Below, in pieces: positions 9,640-22,841 of a stretch of 64,000 bases of DNA. The stretch is from Cordilura impudica (Eukaryota > Arthropoda > Insecta > Diptera > Scathophagidae). Each line of letters begins with the position of its first letter. Within the stretch, counting starts at the first letter, position 1. Location: contig OY821517.1 in the NCBI GenBank assembly GCA_963682025.1, positions 339,881,644-339,945,643 on the forward strand, in the 5' to 3' direction. The notes below the pieces were generated by a model. That model was not told the DNA's origin. It did no database searches and worked only from the letters and a program-made list of their open reading frames with translations. A program made the position numbers and the translations under genes.

Positions 9640-11853
9640 CCACACAGAGCAAACTTTTTTTAAAAAAATTTTAATTTTATTTCACCACAAAAAATTTTAC
9701 ACCTCAAAATAGTTTTCACCATAAAATTGATTTCATTTTAAGATTAGTTTCATTCTAATATATTTTTTAAGCTCAAAAAATTTTTTGTACCCCTAGAATT
9801 TAAAAATTATTTTTTCTTTTATATTTATTTCATTCAAGCTTTTTGATTATTTTGCTTCTCATAGAATTTGTTTCTTCATAAAATTTATTTCATCTCAATA
9901 AATATTTTCACCTAAGCTTTTTGATTTCAAGAAATTTTTATGCCAAAAATGTGTATCTCCTTATTTAGTTCGCCTCAATAAATTTTGACCCTAAACCATT
10001 TTTTTATAATTTTATAAGTACTTTAGAATTTATATCAACTTATAGTATTTTCAGCTCGAAAAATTGGTTTCACTTAAAATTTTTTTTTAATTGTTTTTTT
10101 AGTTTTCATTTAGTTCCGACAGTAGATTTTTTTTCACCTTAAACATTATAGGGCGGCTTGATAACTCGGTGACTTTCAGTAAATTTTTTTTATTTGCATT
10201 ATTTTAAAAATTTTGACCCTTATAATTTTATTGACCTCAAAAATTATTTTTATTTAGATTTCTACTTTGAGATCTTAAAAAATTATCATTTAATAAATTT
10301 TGTTTTCGCCAAATAATGATAAAAATGATAATAGGTCTGTTCCGCCAGAACAGTATCTTTTAAAAGTCTAGCAAAACTCAAGCATTGAGTAATTTCATAT
10401 TTACGCTCTTCGCTCTCATTTTCTATTTTTCTGGTGGAACGACTTGAAGCAAAAACCATGATTCATTATTCATAATCACTGCTTGATTCCAATAAATTTT
10501 CATATAAAACTAATTTTTTCGTTTTATTTATATTTACCAAAATTTTATTATTTTTGACAAAAATCAAAAAACCAAAACAACGAATGAAAACAACTGCTTC
10601 TGTCACTTTTCGTAAATGTTTGAAACTTACTCACACAAATTTGTTCTAGCAAAGTTCAAGCTGTTCAAGCATGGTGAGTTGTGGTGAGAAACTGCAAATG
10701 TCTCTCTCTTTAGCTTGACACTTTTTTGGTGGAACGCACTCGACTAATTTTCAACATACTTGAACATTCTTCAACATCGTGGGGGATCAGAACTAATAAA
10801 CAAAAAATAATTTTGTTGTAACTAAGATTGTGTGACTCCATATAAATTTGTTTCTCTTAACATTTTTTTTTGCTCAAAAAATTTTTTTGATCTCAAAATA
10901 GTTGTTTAGCTCAACAATATTTTTATCCCATTCAAAATTGTATCTCCGTTATTTAATAAACCATAATCAATTTTTCACTACCAAGTTAATTATGACTCTA
11001 AATTTTTTTTCCAAAAAATTTCTTTGAACTCAATTTTTTTTTACCAGAAAAATTTATATCGCTCCTAATTACTTTCAATTGTACAATTATAATCAAAAAT
11101 GCAAGAATGAGTAAAGTACCTTACGAATAGTTTCAAGTGTGGACTTTTTTTCACCTGAACATTTTATTCACTGAATTTGTTTTTCCCTGAATTTGAGCTC
11201 AAATTATTAATTTTTTTATACCCAAAAAATTTTGTTTTCTTTTTAATATTTTTTTCTTTTCACCTCGAAAAATTGGAAACTGCAATTGGAAAATTATGAG
11301 TAAAAAATACGGGAGGACCTCTAAAATGTGCATGTAAAACGTATGATCTTGAATTGATAACATTTTTATCACCTCAACAATTATTTTACTCCCATAAAAT
11401 TTGTTTCTCTTTAAAATTTATTTCACGTTAAAAAAAATTTTTTTTGCCCATAATAAATTTTCACCTCAATAATTCTTTTGACTTAAAAATTTATAAATGT
11501 TTACACATCGAAAATATTGTTACACCCCACATTTATATGAAATCTGTTACTATGACCACACAGTTTAGACAGTTGAAATTCTTTTTCAGCTTAACAATTT
11601 TTACACTGCAAAAATATGTTTTTACTTAAAATTTACCTCAAGTTGTTTATTTTTATTCCCTCAAATTAAATTCACTTCAAAACTTTTGCTCTTAAAAATT
11701 GTTTTAACTAAAAAATTTTAATTTATTTGCATCAACCAATTTATTTTACTTTTTATTTAAGTGTTTTCCCATCGAATTTTATTTCAACCCAAATTTCATT
11801 GCAAAAGGATAATTATGAGTAAAAACGCAAGAAGATCTCTAAAATATTCATTA
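9640..11853. repeat. Decayed CACCTCAAAAATTTTAT array (block 3)
   Basis: Words such as TTTCACCACAAAAAATTTTAC, TTGACCTCAAAAATTA and CACCTCAATAATT recur throughout. The block is interrupted by a more complex ~400-bp segment at 10339-10734. It ends at the inserted interspersed element at 11854. Confidence 0.5.
10339..10734. mobile_element. Possible MITE with GTTCCRCCAGAA ends
   Basis: GTTCCGCCAGAA at 10339-10350 is inverted relative to TTTTTGGTGGAACG at 10722-10734, and a second inverted copy TTTCTGGTGGAAC lies at 10428-10440. The enclosed ~400 bp is more complex than the array around it (AAGTCTAGCAAAACTCAAGC, TTCAAGCTGTTCAAGCATGG). No target duplication could be assigned, so the boundaries are tentative. 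Confidence 0.3.
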
Positions 11854-12624
11854 AACAAGTAAGAAAATTATAGTCGGTCTAGACCGACTATACGATAGCC
11901 TATACCATGCGTTTAGAGACCCTATCTCTTAGGCCCAACTAACTGGACATAGAAAATAAGCAAAAACCAAATTTGAGTGGTTGAGAGTATTAATTTTTTG
12001 GCTGCAGATATGAAAAAGTTCATATCGGATGCTATATCTATATGGGGACTAGGTCCAAAAATGGACCGATCCTGACCATGGTTGGTAAAGTCTCTAGTAT
12101 TTTGCAAAAATATATACAAACAAAATTTGAGAAGAATCAGTGCAATATTTTTGTTTTTCAATAGATTTAAGTGAAGATCGGGAAGCAGCTCTATATGGGG
12201 TCAAAGGGATCATTTTTGGACTACTCAATAATGGATGTAATGAATGCATACAAACCCAATTTGAGTAAGATCTATATGACAATTTGGATCTTATGGCAAT
12301 TTATGTCGATTTCATATGGGTAATTTGTATGGGGGCTAGGTCTGAACATGGACCGATTCTCACCAATTTCAATAGCGTTCATCCCATGGCTGATAAAAGC
12401 TTATGTATCAAAATACATTCATATTTGCGACCTGCAGTTTGATTACAAGCTTTACATGGACACACAGACGGACGGACGGACGGACATTGTTAAATCAACT
12501 CAGAAAGTGATTCTGATTCGATCGGTATAATTAAAGATGGGTCTAGGTCAAATATTTTTGGTTGTTACAAACAGCAGCACAAAGTCATTATACCCAAACC
12601 ACATAGTGGTATAGGGTATAAAAA
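11854..12624 (+). mobile_element. Helentron/DINE-like element, family A (copy 2)
   Basis: Starts AACAAGTAAGAAAATTA, then the palindrome TAGTCGGTCTAGACCGACTA (11871-11890), then GATAGCCTATACCATGCG. A GACGGACGGACGGACGGAC tract lies at 12466-12484, and it ends CACATAGTGGTATAGGGTAT. Compared with the other copies it has lost part of the middle (around 12195-12250). No coding function is assigned. Confidence 0.8.
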
Positions 12625-12689
12625 GTACACTTAAGTAAAAAAAAAATAAAAATATAAAATACACTTAAGTATGATATTGAACAATTTCA

Positions 12690-13880
12690 ACAACTGCATA
12701 CATTTTTTTTCACCTTAACATTAAATTTGTTTCTGTTTAAAATTAATTTCACCTTAATTAATTTTTTCCACCAACAAATTTCCACCTCAAAAATTGTTTT
12801 GACTCGAAAAATTTGTTACGCCTCAAAATTTTTTTCAATTGGAAAATTTTCAATCAAAATGCGAAAAGGTCTCTAAAATTGTCAAACAAAACATTTCCAC
12901 AGTTGAAAAATTATATTCACCTCAATAATTTGACCATTACATAAAAATGTATTTCTTTTGAGAATCAATAAATTTTTCAACTTGAAATTTGTACATCCTT
13001 AATAAAATTTAACTCAATCAAATTTTTATTAAAAAATATCTTTCCCACCATTAAAATAGATTTTTTCTACTAAAAAATATATTTCACTTAAAAAAATTTA
13101 TTTAAACTTAAAATTTTCCAACTCAAAAAAATTATTTAGGTACGAAAATAATTTTTTTTAACTTCAATATTTTTTTGTAAAGCTAAAGAAATTGTGTTAT
13201 CCTTATGGCAGTTATTTTATTTAAATTGACAATTTTGCAGATTATGTTGAAAATATGTAAGAAAAAAAAAATAAAATAAAAAAAAATTCACCTCAAAAAC
13301 TTTTTCACCTCATAATTTTATTTCATAAAAATTTTTTTTAATATATATTTTTTTTTAAATAAAAAAATAATTCAAAAAAGTTTTCAAAAAAAAAAACAAA
13401 TTTTTTTCACCTTACAAATTTTCTTCCATATATTATAAAATATTTTATAAAATGAATTTTTTTTCCTAAAACTAAAAAATTTAATTTTAATATAAATAAT
13501 TATATTAAAATTACAACAAAAAAGGTCGAATAACACACATATTGAATACTAAAAAATTTAACCTAAAAAATTTTCATAAAACAATTTTCTAAACCTAAAA
13601 AAAATTGAAAATTTTTTCACTTAAAATAAATACAACACCTAAAATTTTTTTTCTACTCAAATTTTTTTAAAAGTAGCTATTGCAATTGTTTTTATTTACT
13701 TAAAAATTTAAATTGAAAATTTCTTTAAAAAATAAATTTAATCTCAAAAGTTTTTTTTTACCTGAAAAATTATTCACCTCAAAATTTTTTTTCACCTCAA
13801 ATTTTTTTCATCTCAATTTATTTCTTTATTATTTATTTTTTTTCTAAAACTAAAAAATTTATATCGTCCCTCAAATTTGG
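12690..13880. repeat. Decayed CACCTCAAAAATTTTAT array (block 4)
   Basis: CACCTCAAAAATTG, TTCACCTCAATAATTTG, TTCACCTCAAAAACTTTTTCACCTC and CACCTCAAATTTTTTTCATCTC recur, mixed with A/T homopolymers. The array stops near 13.87 kb, where unique-looking sequence begins. Confidence 0.5.
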
Positions 13881-15286
13881 GTTTACTCTTTCTTTTTTAT
13901 AGATAACGAAAAATTTATCACCATGTAAAATGGTATAAAGATTTTGAGACAAGTGTATCAAAATCACAGATTAAAAAAGACTAAATTCATCATCTAACGT
14001 GTCACATATAATTTTTTTTTATGTACTCGGCATGTTCTCTCTTCATTGGATTTTTCTAATTTCTATAATTTTTTCACGTTTTGTTGTTTTCTTGATGCTG
14101 GCTGGCTCTACGCAATTTAATTGAAAATAAAAATAAAAAATGTACATAAAAACAAAAATAAATATCAAAAACAATTTTCCTACCACTGGTCAGACATAGT
14201 ATGAAGCAAACACTGCTTTGACCTTTTTTTGTAATATTATTTGTTAGCGTTGTTGGTGGGCTTATAATGAAACAGCAGCAGCAGCGGCATCTGAATGAGC
14301 ATTGAAAACTGAAACATGTTGTTTTTGTTGCCCAAGGCCGATAAGGCCCAAGGATTTCATTGCGATTGCCTTTGGTTTAGGGCCGAATCGCTGGCTAAAT
14401 GGCTAAATGAATGAATGAATAAACGAATGTTGGTCATTGTTCAGATTAATAAATGTTGATCCTTTTTTTCGCAGTTTTTTTATTTGTTATTCGAAAGAAA
14501 TATAATGGGAGGGTATGGTTTTTGTTTTTTTTTCGGTTTTCATTTTTGTCCTTCTTTAAATCACTCATTCATGTTGTAATTGTTTAAATGTTGCTAAAAT
14601 AGTCATAAAATCATTGAAAAAGGGCGTTCGTGTATAATCTATGTGTTGTTTTGTTTCTTTTTCGTTTAAGCGCATACTTTGAACTTCCAACTGTTGTTTT
14701 GTACGATGGGTTTGTTTTTATGTGTTGTTTTTGATTTGTTTTGTATATTGTTAAATAGCCACCATTTTGTTCGATCATTAAACACACATAAGTATGCGTG
14801 CTGCCTCTTGCTTGTTGTATGTATGTCGTTTCCTGCCAACGACCGGCAGTTGGTAAATATGTGTATTGCTGAAAATGGAACAGTGGTAAGAAAGAGGTGT
14901 GCATATATAAATCTTAACCTTTGAACTGAAAAATTACGAAATTTAGAATTTCGAAAAAAAAACTCTACTTTTCATATTTTCGTTTCGTTTCCATGGCATT
15001 TTCCCATCATTAGTAGAGAGATATTCAACATAATCTGCAAACTTTTTAAATTAACAAAAACAACTGCAATAATATCCCCACAGAAGGCAAACAACAACAA
15101 AAACTGAGCTTAAATCCCTTAAATTCACTGTGCAAATTGTGAAAATGTATTTTTTCGAGAGTGTTGATATGAGTTGGTTTGTGTTTGTTTGTGCATGTGT
15201 GTGTGTTCTCATAAACCGTTAGTACATTTGACATAAGCAAAATTATTGTTATTGCCATTTATTGTGGCTTAAGCGACAAGTGAATT

Positions 15287-15328
<42 letters not shown>

Positions 15329-16270
15329 TACATACCCATACAAGTAGTATAAGTGTAGTATAAGTATGCGTTTAATGTTAAATGAGTTGAAGTGTCGTCA
15401 TTATACACGAACACATCCATATGTACGAGAAGCTGTGTGTATGGATGAAAGTTACATATGGTTCGGTCTCATAAGCAAAAGACGACACACATTCTTATGG
15501 TGTTGATGACGACGATGATGATTATGATGAGAACGATGCTGATGATGATGATGATGATTTAGTAGTCGTAGTGTCAACTGCTTGTGCCACAGAAATGACT
15601 TGAACTGTTCGAGTATATACAATACTTATTAACATTACGTTAAAAGTGTGTAAATTCGTTCGTGCGTTTATATATTAATGGACTTTTTATACAATTTCAA
15701 GTCATTTTTTTCGTTTTATTTTTTGTTCGTCGTAGGAACTCGTATTATAGATCATATTAAAATGTTATTAAAAATCCTTTCAAACTGAAAATTAAGTATG
15801 GCAACAAAAGATGTGGGGAAACTTTATTTCATCATATAAGTTTATACGCACACTCTCACACACACATGTGCTTGCAGGCATATCATGATTTAATAAAAAT
15901 AATAATAATAATAATATTGCTGAGGTTTTCGTTTAAGCTTGAAATATTAGTTATTAAATAATAAAGTATTTTTTTAGTATATTTTTTTAGTACTTTTTCG
16001 TTAAGCTTTTCGTATAGTTTTTACTTTATAATCAAAAAAAAAATTTTTTTTTAATAGTAGCGAAAGCATTAGACAATTCAGAAGTGTGAAAAATTATATC
16101 CTCCGATTAGTGAGCCTCCCGTTGGCCTTAAAATAGTGAAAAGTTCCGCAGGAACCTATAACAAATTGTATGGTATTTTGCTCGATAGGGCGTGTCTTGA
16201 TAGCTTTGATTGTTAATTTTAGATTATACTGCACTTTTTTAAAAAATTTATTTTTTATGAAAATTTCCTT
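13881..16270. other. Unique-looking sequence without a recognised gene; microsatellites
   Basis: The most complex stretch of the window (about 14.03-15.8 kb), with mixed composition and no homology to other parts of the window. It contains a CAG run (14272-14286), GAAT units (14407-14425), (CA)n (15290-15322), GAT/GAC trinucleotides (15500-15560) and AAT units (15895-15915). A block at 14280-14410 holds several G/C-rich words (GCCCAAGGCCGATAAGGCCC). Short frames exist on both strands but none is protein-like. It could be intronic or intergenic regulatory DNA of a host gene outside the window. Confidence 0.45.
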
Positions 16271-19200
16271 TTTTTAAAAATAGGTAATCATTTAAGAAAA
16301 GATATGAAAAAGTACTTTAATTAAAAAAAAAAACTTGTTTAAGAAGAGGTGCTGCCTTAAGAATTTGTTTTGTTTTTTAAAGAAAATGTAATTTTTTAAG
16401 AAAATGTACTTTTTTTTAACAAAAGGTACTTTTAGGAAAGTACTTTTTTTTAGAAAATTTACTTTTTTAGTGAAAGGTACTTTTTTAAGAAAAGGTACTT
16501 TTTAAGAAAAGGTACTTTTTAAGAAAAGGTACTTTTTAAGAAAAGGTACTTTTTAAGAAAAGGTACTTTTTAAGAAAAGGTACTTTTTAAGAAAAGGTAC
16601 TTTCTTAGGAAAAGGTATTTTTTGGTACATTTTTAAAAAAAAGTGTAATTTTTAGTTAGTTAAATAGTTTTTAAAGGAAACTTACTTTTTTAAGAAAAGG
16701 TAATTTTAAAAGAAAAATTTATTTTTTAGTAAAAATTTACTTTTTTAACAAAAGATTCTTTTTAAGAAGAAGTAGTATTTTAGTATTTTATTTAAAGGTA
16801 CTTTTTCAAGGAAAGGTACTCTTTTTTTTAGAAAACATGCCTTTTTAAGATAAGCCACTTTTTAAGAAGTTATTTTTTTAGGAAAGTTACTTTTTTAGAA
16901 AATATACTTTTTCAAGAAAATCTATTTTTTTAAGAAAAGATAGTTTTTTAGAAAATGTGCTTTAGTATGAAATGGTATTCTTTTGAAGAGAAGGCAGTTT
17001 ATTTAGAAAAGGTACTTTTTATTAGAAAATGTACTTTTTTAGTAGAAGGTACTTTTCTAGAAAAGGTATTTTTTTTAAAGAAAATGTAGTTTTTTCAGAA
17101 AAGCAACTTTTTTTTTTAAATATGTACTTTTTAGTAAAAGGTACTTTTTTAGAAAAGGATTTTTTTAAGAAAATGTAGCTTTTTCAGAAAAGGAACTTTT
17201 TTAAGAAGAGGCAATTTTTTACAAAATTTAATTTTTTTTTGAAAATTTACTTTTTTAGTAAATGCTACTTTTTTAAGAACAGGCATTTTTTAAAGAAAAG
17301 ATGATTTTTAGAAAATGTACCTTGTTAAGGAAAGGTATTTCTTTTTTAAGAAAAGGCAGTTTTTTAGAAAAGGTACTTTCTTTAGTAAAGGTACTTTTTT
17401 AGAAAATGTACTTTATTAGGGAAAAGGTACTTTATTAAGAAAAGGTACTTTTTAAAAAAGTACTTTTTTAAGAAAAGTTATTTTTTAAGAAAAGGTAGTT
17501 TATTCGAGAATGATCTTTCTTTAGAAAAGGTACTTTTTTTTGAGAAAATGCACTTTTGTTAGCAAAAGGTGCTTTTTAAGAAAATATATTTTTTTAGAGT
17601 AAAGGCAGTTTTTTGGAAAAGGAACTTTCTTTCTAAAAGGATTTTTTTTAGAAAATGTACTTTTGTTAGTAAAAGGTAACTTTTACAGAAAAGGTATTTT
17701 TTTAAGAAAATATAGTTTTTTTTAGAAAAGATACTTCCTCTAGTAAAGGTAATTTTCTAGAAAATTTTCTTTTTTAGTATAAGGGCAATTCCATATGTGA
17801 CGGAATGACATTTTGAGTTGTAGAATGGAAGTTAAGGCTATTCTACAAAGCTATTTTGAATTGAAAATGCATTCTTCAGTTTGAAAATGATTGTTAATGA
17901 TTAAGAGATTTAAAAAAAACTCAGAAACAAATTTTACACTATTTTATTCTTTTATTTTTGAGTAATTTCCGATTGTGTGACAGAATGACATTTTTGCTAC
18001 CATGACTCTGTCCTGATATTAAAACCTGGGAACTTTTGTAAATTAAGAAGCAATTCAGATTTTAAACTAATGCATATTTTACATATTATATATAACCAAT
18101 ATAAAATTTAATTTAGAGCAACTGGCCTGTAATAGTATCGAATTTATTAACTGTCATTTGACGTGACGGAATGACTGTGACGGAATGCCTAAAGTTTCTT
18201 AAACATGTATTAAAAGAAAATTGAGTAAACAAATAAATTTTATATTTATTTTATTATTTAGAATGCTTGTAAGGAATTACATTATGTAACTTGGAACGTA
18301 ATTTAATATATTTTTAAACTTATTTCATATAAATGAAAAAATATTTTTTTTCATAAAAGTTGACATTTTTATGGAATTGCCCATAAGGTACTTTTTTAAG
18401 AAAATGTACTTTTTTATGAAAAGGTACTTTTTAAGGAGAGGTACTTTTTTAAGAAGAGGTAGTTTTTTGAGAAAAGGAGCTTTTTTAAGAAAACGTCCTT
18501 TTTGTAACAGGTACTTTTTTTAGAAAATGTATTTTCTTACGAAAAGGCATTTTTTAAGAAAATGCATTTTTCTAGAAAACATACTTTTTTCAAAAAAGTA
18601 ATTTTTTTAAGAAAAGGTAGTTTTTTAGAAAAGGTACTTTCTTCAGAAAAGGTACTTTTTAGTAAATGTACTATTTTAAGAAAAGGTATTTTTTAAGAAA
18701 AGGTATTTTTTTAAAGAAAATTAATTTTTTAAGAAAAAAAATATTTTTAGGAAAAAATTTTTTTTTATATCTTAGTAAAAGATAAGGTTAGGTATCTTAA
18801 GAAAAGTCATTTTTTTTAGCAAATTTACTTTTTTCAGAAAAGGTGATTTTTTAAGAAAAGGTACTTTTTTAAGAAAAGGTACTTTTTTTAAGAAAAGGTA
18901 CTTATTTAAAAAAAATTGTACTTTTTTTAAGAAAAGGTACTTTCTTTAGGAAAAGTAGTTTTTTTTAGAAAATTTATTTTTTTAGTGAAAGGTACTTTTT
19001 TAAGAAAAGGTACTTTTTAAGAAAATTTTGAAAAGGTCCTTTTTTGAAAAGGTACTTTTTTATAAAATGTACTTTCTTAAGAAAATGCATTTTTTTAGAA
19101 TATGTACTTTTTTAGTAAAAGGTATTTTTTTAAGAAGAGGTGTTTTCGAAGAAAAGGTATTTTTTTAAGAAAAGGTAGTTTTTGTGGAAAATTACTTTTT

Positions 19201-20120
19201 AAGATAAGTTCCTTGGTGGAAAAGGTACATATTTTAGAAAATGTACTTTCTTAAAAAAAGGTATTTTTTATTTTATTTTTTTTTTTTTTTTGAAAAGACA
19301 GTTTTAAGAAAATTTACGGTTTTAAGAAAAGTTTTTTTTAAGGAAAGGCAGTTCTTAAGATAATATACTTTTTAAGAAAAGTTATTATTTTCAGAAAAGG
19401 TAGTTTTTTTACGGTACGGTTTTAGTGAAAGGCACTTTTTAAAGAAAGGGTACTTTTTCAGAAAAAGTAGTTATTTAAAAAAATAACTTTTTTAAGAAAA
19501 GTAACTCTTATTAAAAAAGTACATTTTCTAAAAAAGAAAATATACTTTTTTAAGAAAAGGTATTTTTTTTAGAAAAGGTACTTTTTTTTTAAAAATGTGC
19601 CTTATTTAGAAAGTGTGTTTTTTTAAAAAATTAGCTTTTTTAGTAAAAGGTTCTTTTTTAAGAAAAGCACTATTTTTAGAAATTGAATTTTTTTAAGAAA
19701 ATATACTTTTTTGCGAAAAATTACTCATTAAGAAATTTTACTTTTTTATGAAAGGTTAATGTTGTAAAGAAATTTACTTTTTTAAGCAAAGGTTTAAGAA
19801 TGTGTACTTCTTTATGAAAAGGTGCTTTTTTTAAAAAAAATTTACCATTATAAGAAAAGTTACTTTTTAGGAGAAGGTACTTATTTGCGGACAGGTACAT
19901 TTTTATGAAAAAGTACTTTAAATTAAGAAAATGTACTAATTTAAGAAAATATACTATTTTAGGAAAATGTACTTTTTTTAAGAAAACTACTTTTTTAAGA
20001 AAATATACTTTTTTACGAAAATTTACTTTTTTAAGACGAGGTACGTTTGTAAGAAAATTTACTTTTTTTTATAAAATGTACTTTTTAATAAAATGTCCAA
20101 TTTGAAGAAAAGGTACCTTT
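16271..20120. repeat. ~17-bp GGTACTTTTTTAAGAAAA minisatellite (block 1)
   Basis: At 16480-16610 seven near-identical 17-bp units (AAAAGGTACTTTTTAAG) stand in perfect tandem. On both sides the same word recurs in degenerate form every 16-25 bases for almost 4 kb. A 600-bp MITE interrupts it at 17783-18382. The same unit, further diverged, occupies 27.98-35.07 kb. Frames reading through the array are Lys/Phe-rich artefacts. Confidence 0.85.
17783..18382. mobile_element. 600-bp MITE with GGGCAATTCCATA ends and GTGACGGAATGAC subterminal repeats
   Basis: The left end GGGCAATTCCATA (17783) mirrors the right end ATGGAATTGCCC (18371-18382). The flanking ATAA (17779-17782 and 18383-18386) fits a 4-bp target duplication. 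Four copies of GTGAC(G/A)GAATG(A/C)C stand at 17797, 17977, 18163 and 18177, the last two almost in tandem. No open reading frame. The superfamily is not recognised. The insertion cleanly splits the GGTACTTTTT array. Confidence 0.75.
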
Positions 20121-21416
20121 TTAAGAACGATATGAACGATAATTAATAAAACTCAATATTAAGCATCCTCCAGAATCAGTGTGTCAGTGCAGTGGTGAGC
20201 ATAACTGTATTTTACTTTTTACAACAGTTGGATAAAATGCTTTCCAAAATTTCTTTAACATTCCTCATTAAAAATATGCGTCAGTATTAAAAACAAGCAT
20301 ATGTGTACTTATAAGTAATAAACTCACAGGTATTTTAGTTTAATGTGTGTGTGTGTGTGTGTATGTGTGTTAGTAAGAGTGCAAGTGTGCAAAAAGTGTA
20401 TCATTATAATTAATATAAATCATACGTTCTGTTAGTTTTTATTACTGATTTTACTTATTTTACTGATGTTTAAATCTGCAAAAACAAACTAAAAATTTTA
20501 AAAGCTCATAAATATTTCATAACCCTGAAAGAAAGATTTGTTAGTTCATCATCTTATTTTAAGTATTTAACATACTCAAAGAAATTTTAAAGAATTTATT
20601 ATTGAAATGAAATGAAAATTTCCAAAAATTAATTGGATCGGAGATTTACTATTATTGTTAATTTTTTTTCTTTTATTATTTATTATTTTATTCGTACAAG
20701 GTGAGTCAGCTTACCATGAATTTAGCTGTAGATATTAATTGGAAACAATCTCATACCAGTTGGCTTTATTTTTCAGGACTGTTTACACACGTGTGTTGTA
20801 CGTGTATTTAATAGAAATGATGGCATTAGTTAGACGACTAATTCAAGTGACTCGAACAATAATTGAAGTATGGCAATGAAAAAGGCTGTTCGGACTGTTG
20901 TGTATGTGAGTAGTGAGATTCGGTGGAGAGGAAATATTCAGGATTAATCTGTATGCGTGTGTTTATGCTTATGAATTTTGTCAATAAAAATTGAGACAAA
21001 TATATTTATCGATCATAAATAATTCATTTAATTCATTTGAGGAAAATTGGAAAATTTTATTTTAAAAATTATTTCCGATTAATTTGATTTGTTTAATTTC
21101 TTATTTAATCCTTAAAAGAAATATATCGGCCATTCCATGAGCGATCGTCCTAAATAAGCTTTTTTTTACCTTGAATCTACCAATTTTTATAATATTTTGC
21201 ACACAAATACTCTTTGGGGTATTGGAAAGATACCAGTTATCAGTTCCAAACAAACTCGAAAAGCTCGCAATTTTATTCAGTTTATTGGTCTACTGAAGAT
21301 TCAAGAAAAAAATAACTCAAAGCATTTAACATAATTTCTCTATCAATATTTAATCGATCTGCCTGGTTGAAGTCTTCTGTAGAGTAGAATTTCTGTTTTT
21401 AAAAAATGTATATATC
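20121..21416. other. Unique-looking AT-rich sequence with (TG)n
   Basis: No gene recognised. A (TG)n tract lies at 20344-20370. The remainder is AT-rich, with a few more complex words around 20700-20960, and no repeat family was identified. Confidence 0.45.
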
Positions 21417-21826
21417 GCACCTATACCTTTAAAGTGAATTAACTCAAAATTTTTCAATTTTCACTTTTTGCAAGAAAACGATTCACAGTGATCACATCTA
21501 TCCACTGTAAAAATCTCACATCGGTTTTTCTAGTCTTTCGCAAAAAAAAAAAAAAAAAATACAGTTGTAACCCTCTTTGTGCTATATGAGTAGCTTCTTT
21601 AGAATCCACTAAAAAGACACATTTTGAGTTGCACCCAAAAAACTTGTTATTTTTGATGATCACTGAAAAAATCGCAAAAACAACTACTGTTGTATACTAA
21701 TTATTCCAAATTCTTTACAATGAAACAACTGTTTTTAAATTTTATAGTAAATATTAAAAAAACCGTTTTTTGCCTCTACTGAAAATTTGTAAGTTTTGAG
21801 TTGACTCACTTTAGAGGTACAGGTGC
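21417..21826. mobile_element. MITE or foldback element with ~35-bp inverted ends
   Basis: The left end GCACCTATACCTTTAAAGTG continues AATTAACTCAAAA. The right end, read inverted, is GCACCTGTACCTCTAAAGTG continuing AGTCAACTCAAAA. Both flanks are TA-rich (TATATATC / AATATATT), so the duplication cannot be defined. There is no coding sequence, and the frame on the minus strand at 21454-21663 is not protein-like. Confidence 0.6.
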
Positions 21827-22260
21827 AATATATTAACAAATTAGGTACAATTATTATTAAATGATGTACAAGTATTATTCAAAAAGATTATACATACTTT
21901 TATTTAAAAAAATATATATACACTAATTTCATATATACATTTTTCAAATGTTGCTGCCGCATAAACACTTTTATTTTGGCAAAAAATTTTAAGATTATAA
22001 AACAAATAAAATTTCAGATATTGCTGCAGCATTACTAAAACTGTCTAGTTTATATAAAAGTTTTGAAATAGTTAGAATTTTTTTTATATAGGAAGTAATT
22101 CCAATATAATAATATATTGATATCAATGAAAATTATATTTCAAATGTTGCTGCAACATAAAAAGTGATTTCGTTATTAAATAAGATATTCCGATAAAAGT
22201 TTTAAGAGAAAGTTTGTTGAATTACTCGAAATAAATTACATTTAAGAAGATTATATATAT

Positions 22261-22841
22261 GGGGGATTTCATGTCAAGTGCACCAACTTTTGAAACCGAT
22301 GTCTTCCGATCGGGATGAAATTTGCACCAAGGTTAGTCCTATTGGATAGTAGTTTAGACACAATTTTTCAACAAGATCGGTCCAGATTTCTCTGAGTTAG
22401 AGGGGATCAAAATTTGACATTTTGGCCAAACAGGTGTTTTTTCTCAACCATGTAACTTATTACCTATTATTCTTAGAAAATGTTCTCCCAAATAGTTTAG
22501 ATAGCTATTTCTTCAATATTTCGGAAAAAAATACTTTAAAAAAAAAAAATTTGTAGACTTTTGTTTTGCTAAATTAAAGCATTTTTTGCCTTTTTTTTCA
22601 AAAAGGGCATTTTTTTTTTCTTTCATAAGAAAGCTTAGGATTTTTCCTTTAAGAGCTTTTTGGTCGCTTAGTGGGATGGGAGTGGGATATCTATCCAAAA
22701 AATGTTTTGTAACTCAAGACAACGGTTTTTCAATTTTTCACAAATCCACTATTTTGAATTTTTTCCTATTTGTGTCTTACAAATAAAACTTATACTGAAA
22801 AACTAGATAAACTAAACTTTCCGAAGGTATCTAACATACCC
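22261..22841 (+). repeat. Left terminal inverted repeat of the 2.8-kb transposon
   Basis: Begins GGGGGATTTCATGTCAAGTG and ends near AAGGTATCTAACATACCC. It pairs with 24471-25047. Confidence 0.8.

Noticed and set aside
16480..16610. Regular short direct repeats resembling a CRISPR array
   Set aside because: The units are head-to-tail with no unique spacers, and the genome is eukaryotic; it is a minisatellite core.
19905..20105. Repetitive FLRKYTFLRK-type frame
   Set aside because: Direct reading of the GGTACTTTTTTAAGAAAA minisatellite.
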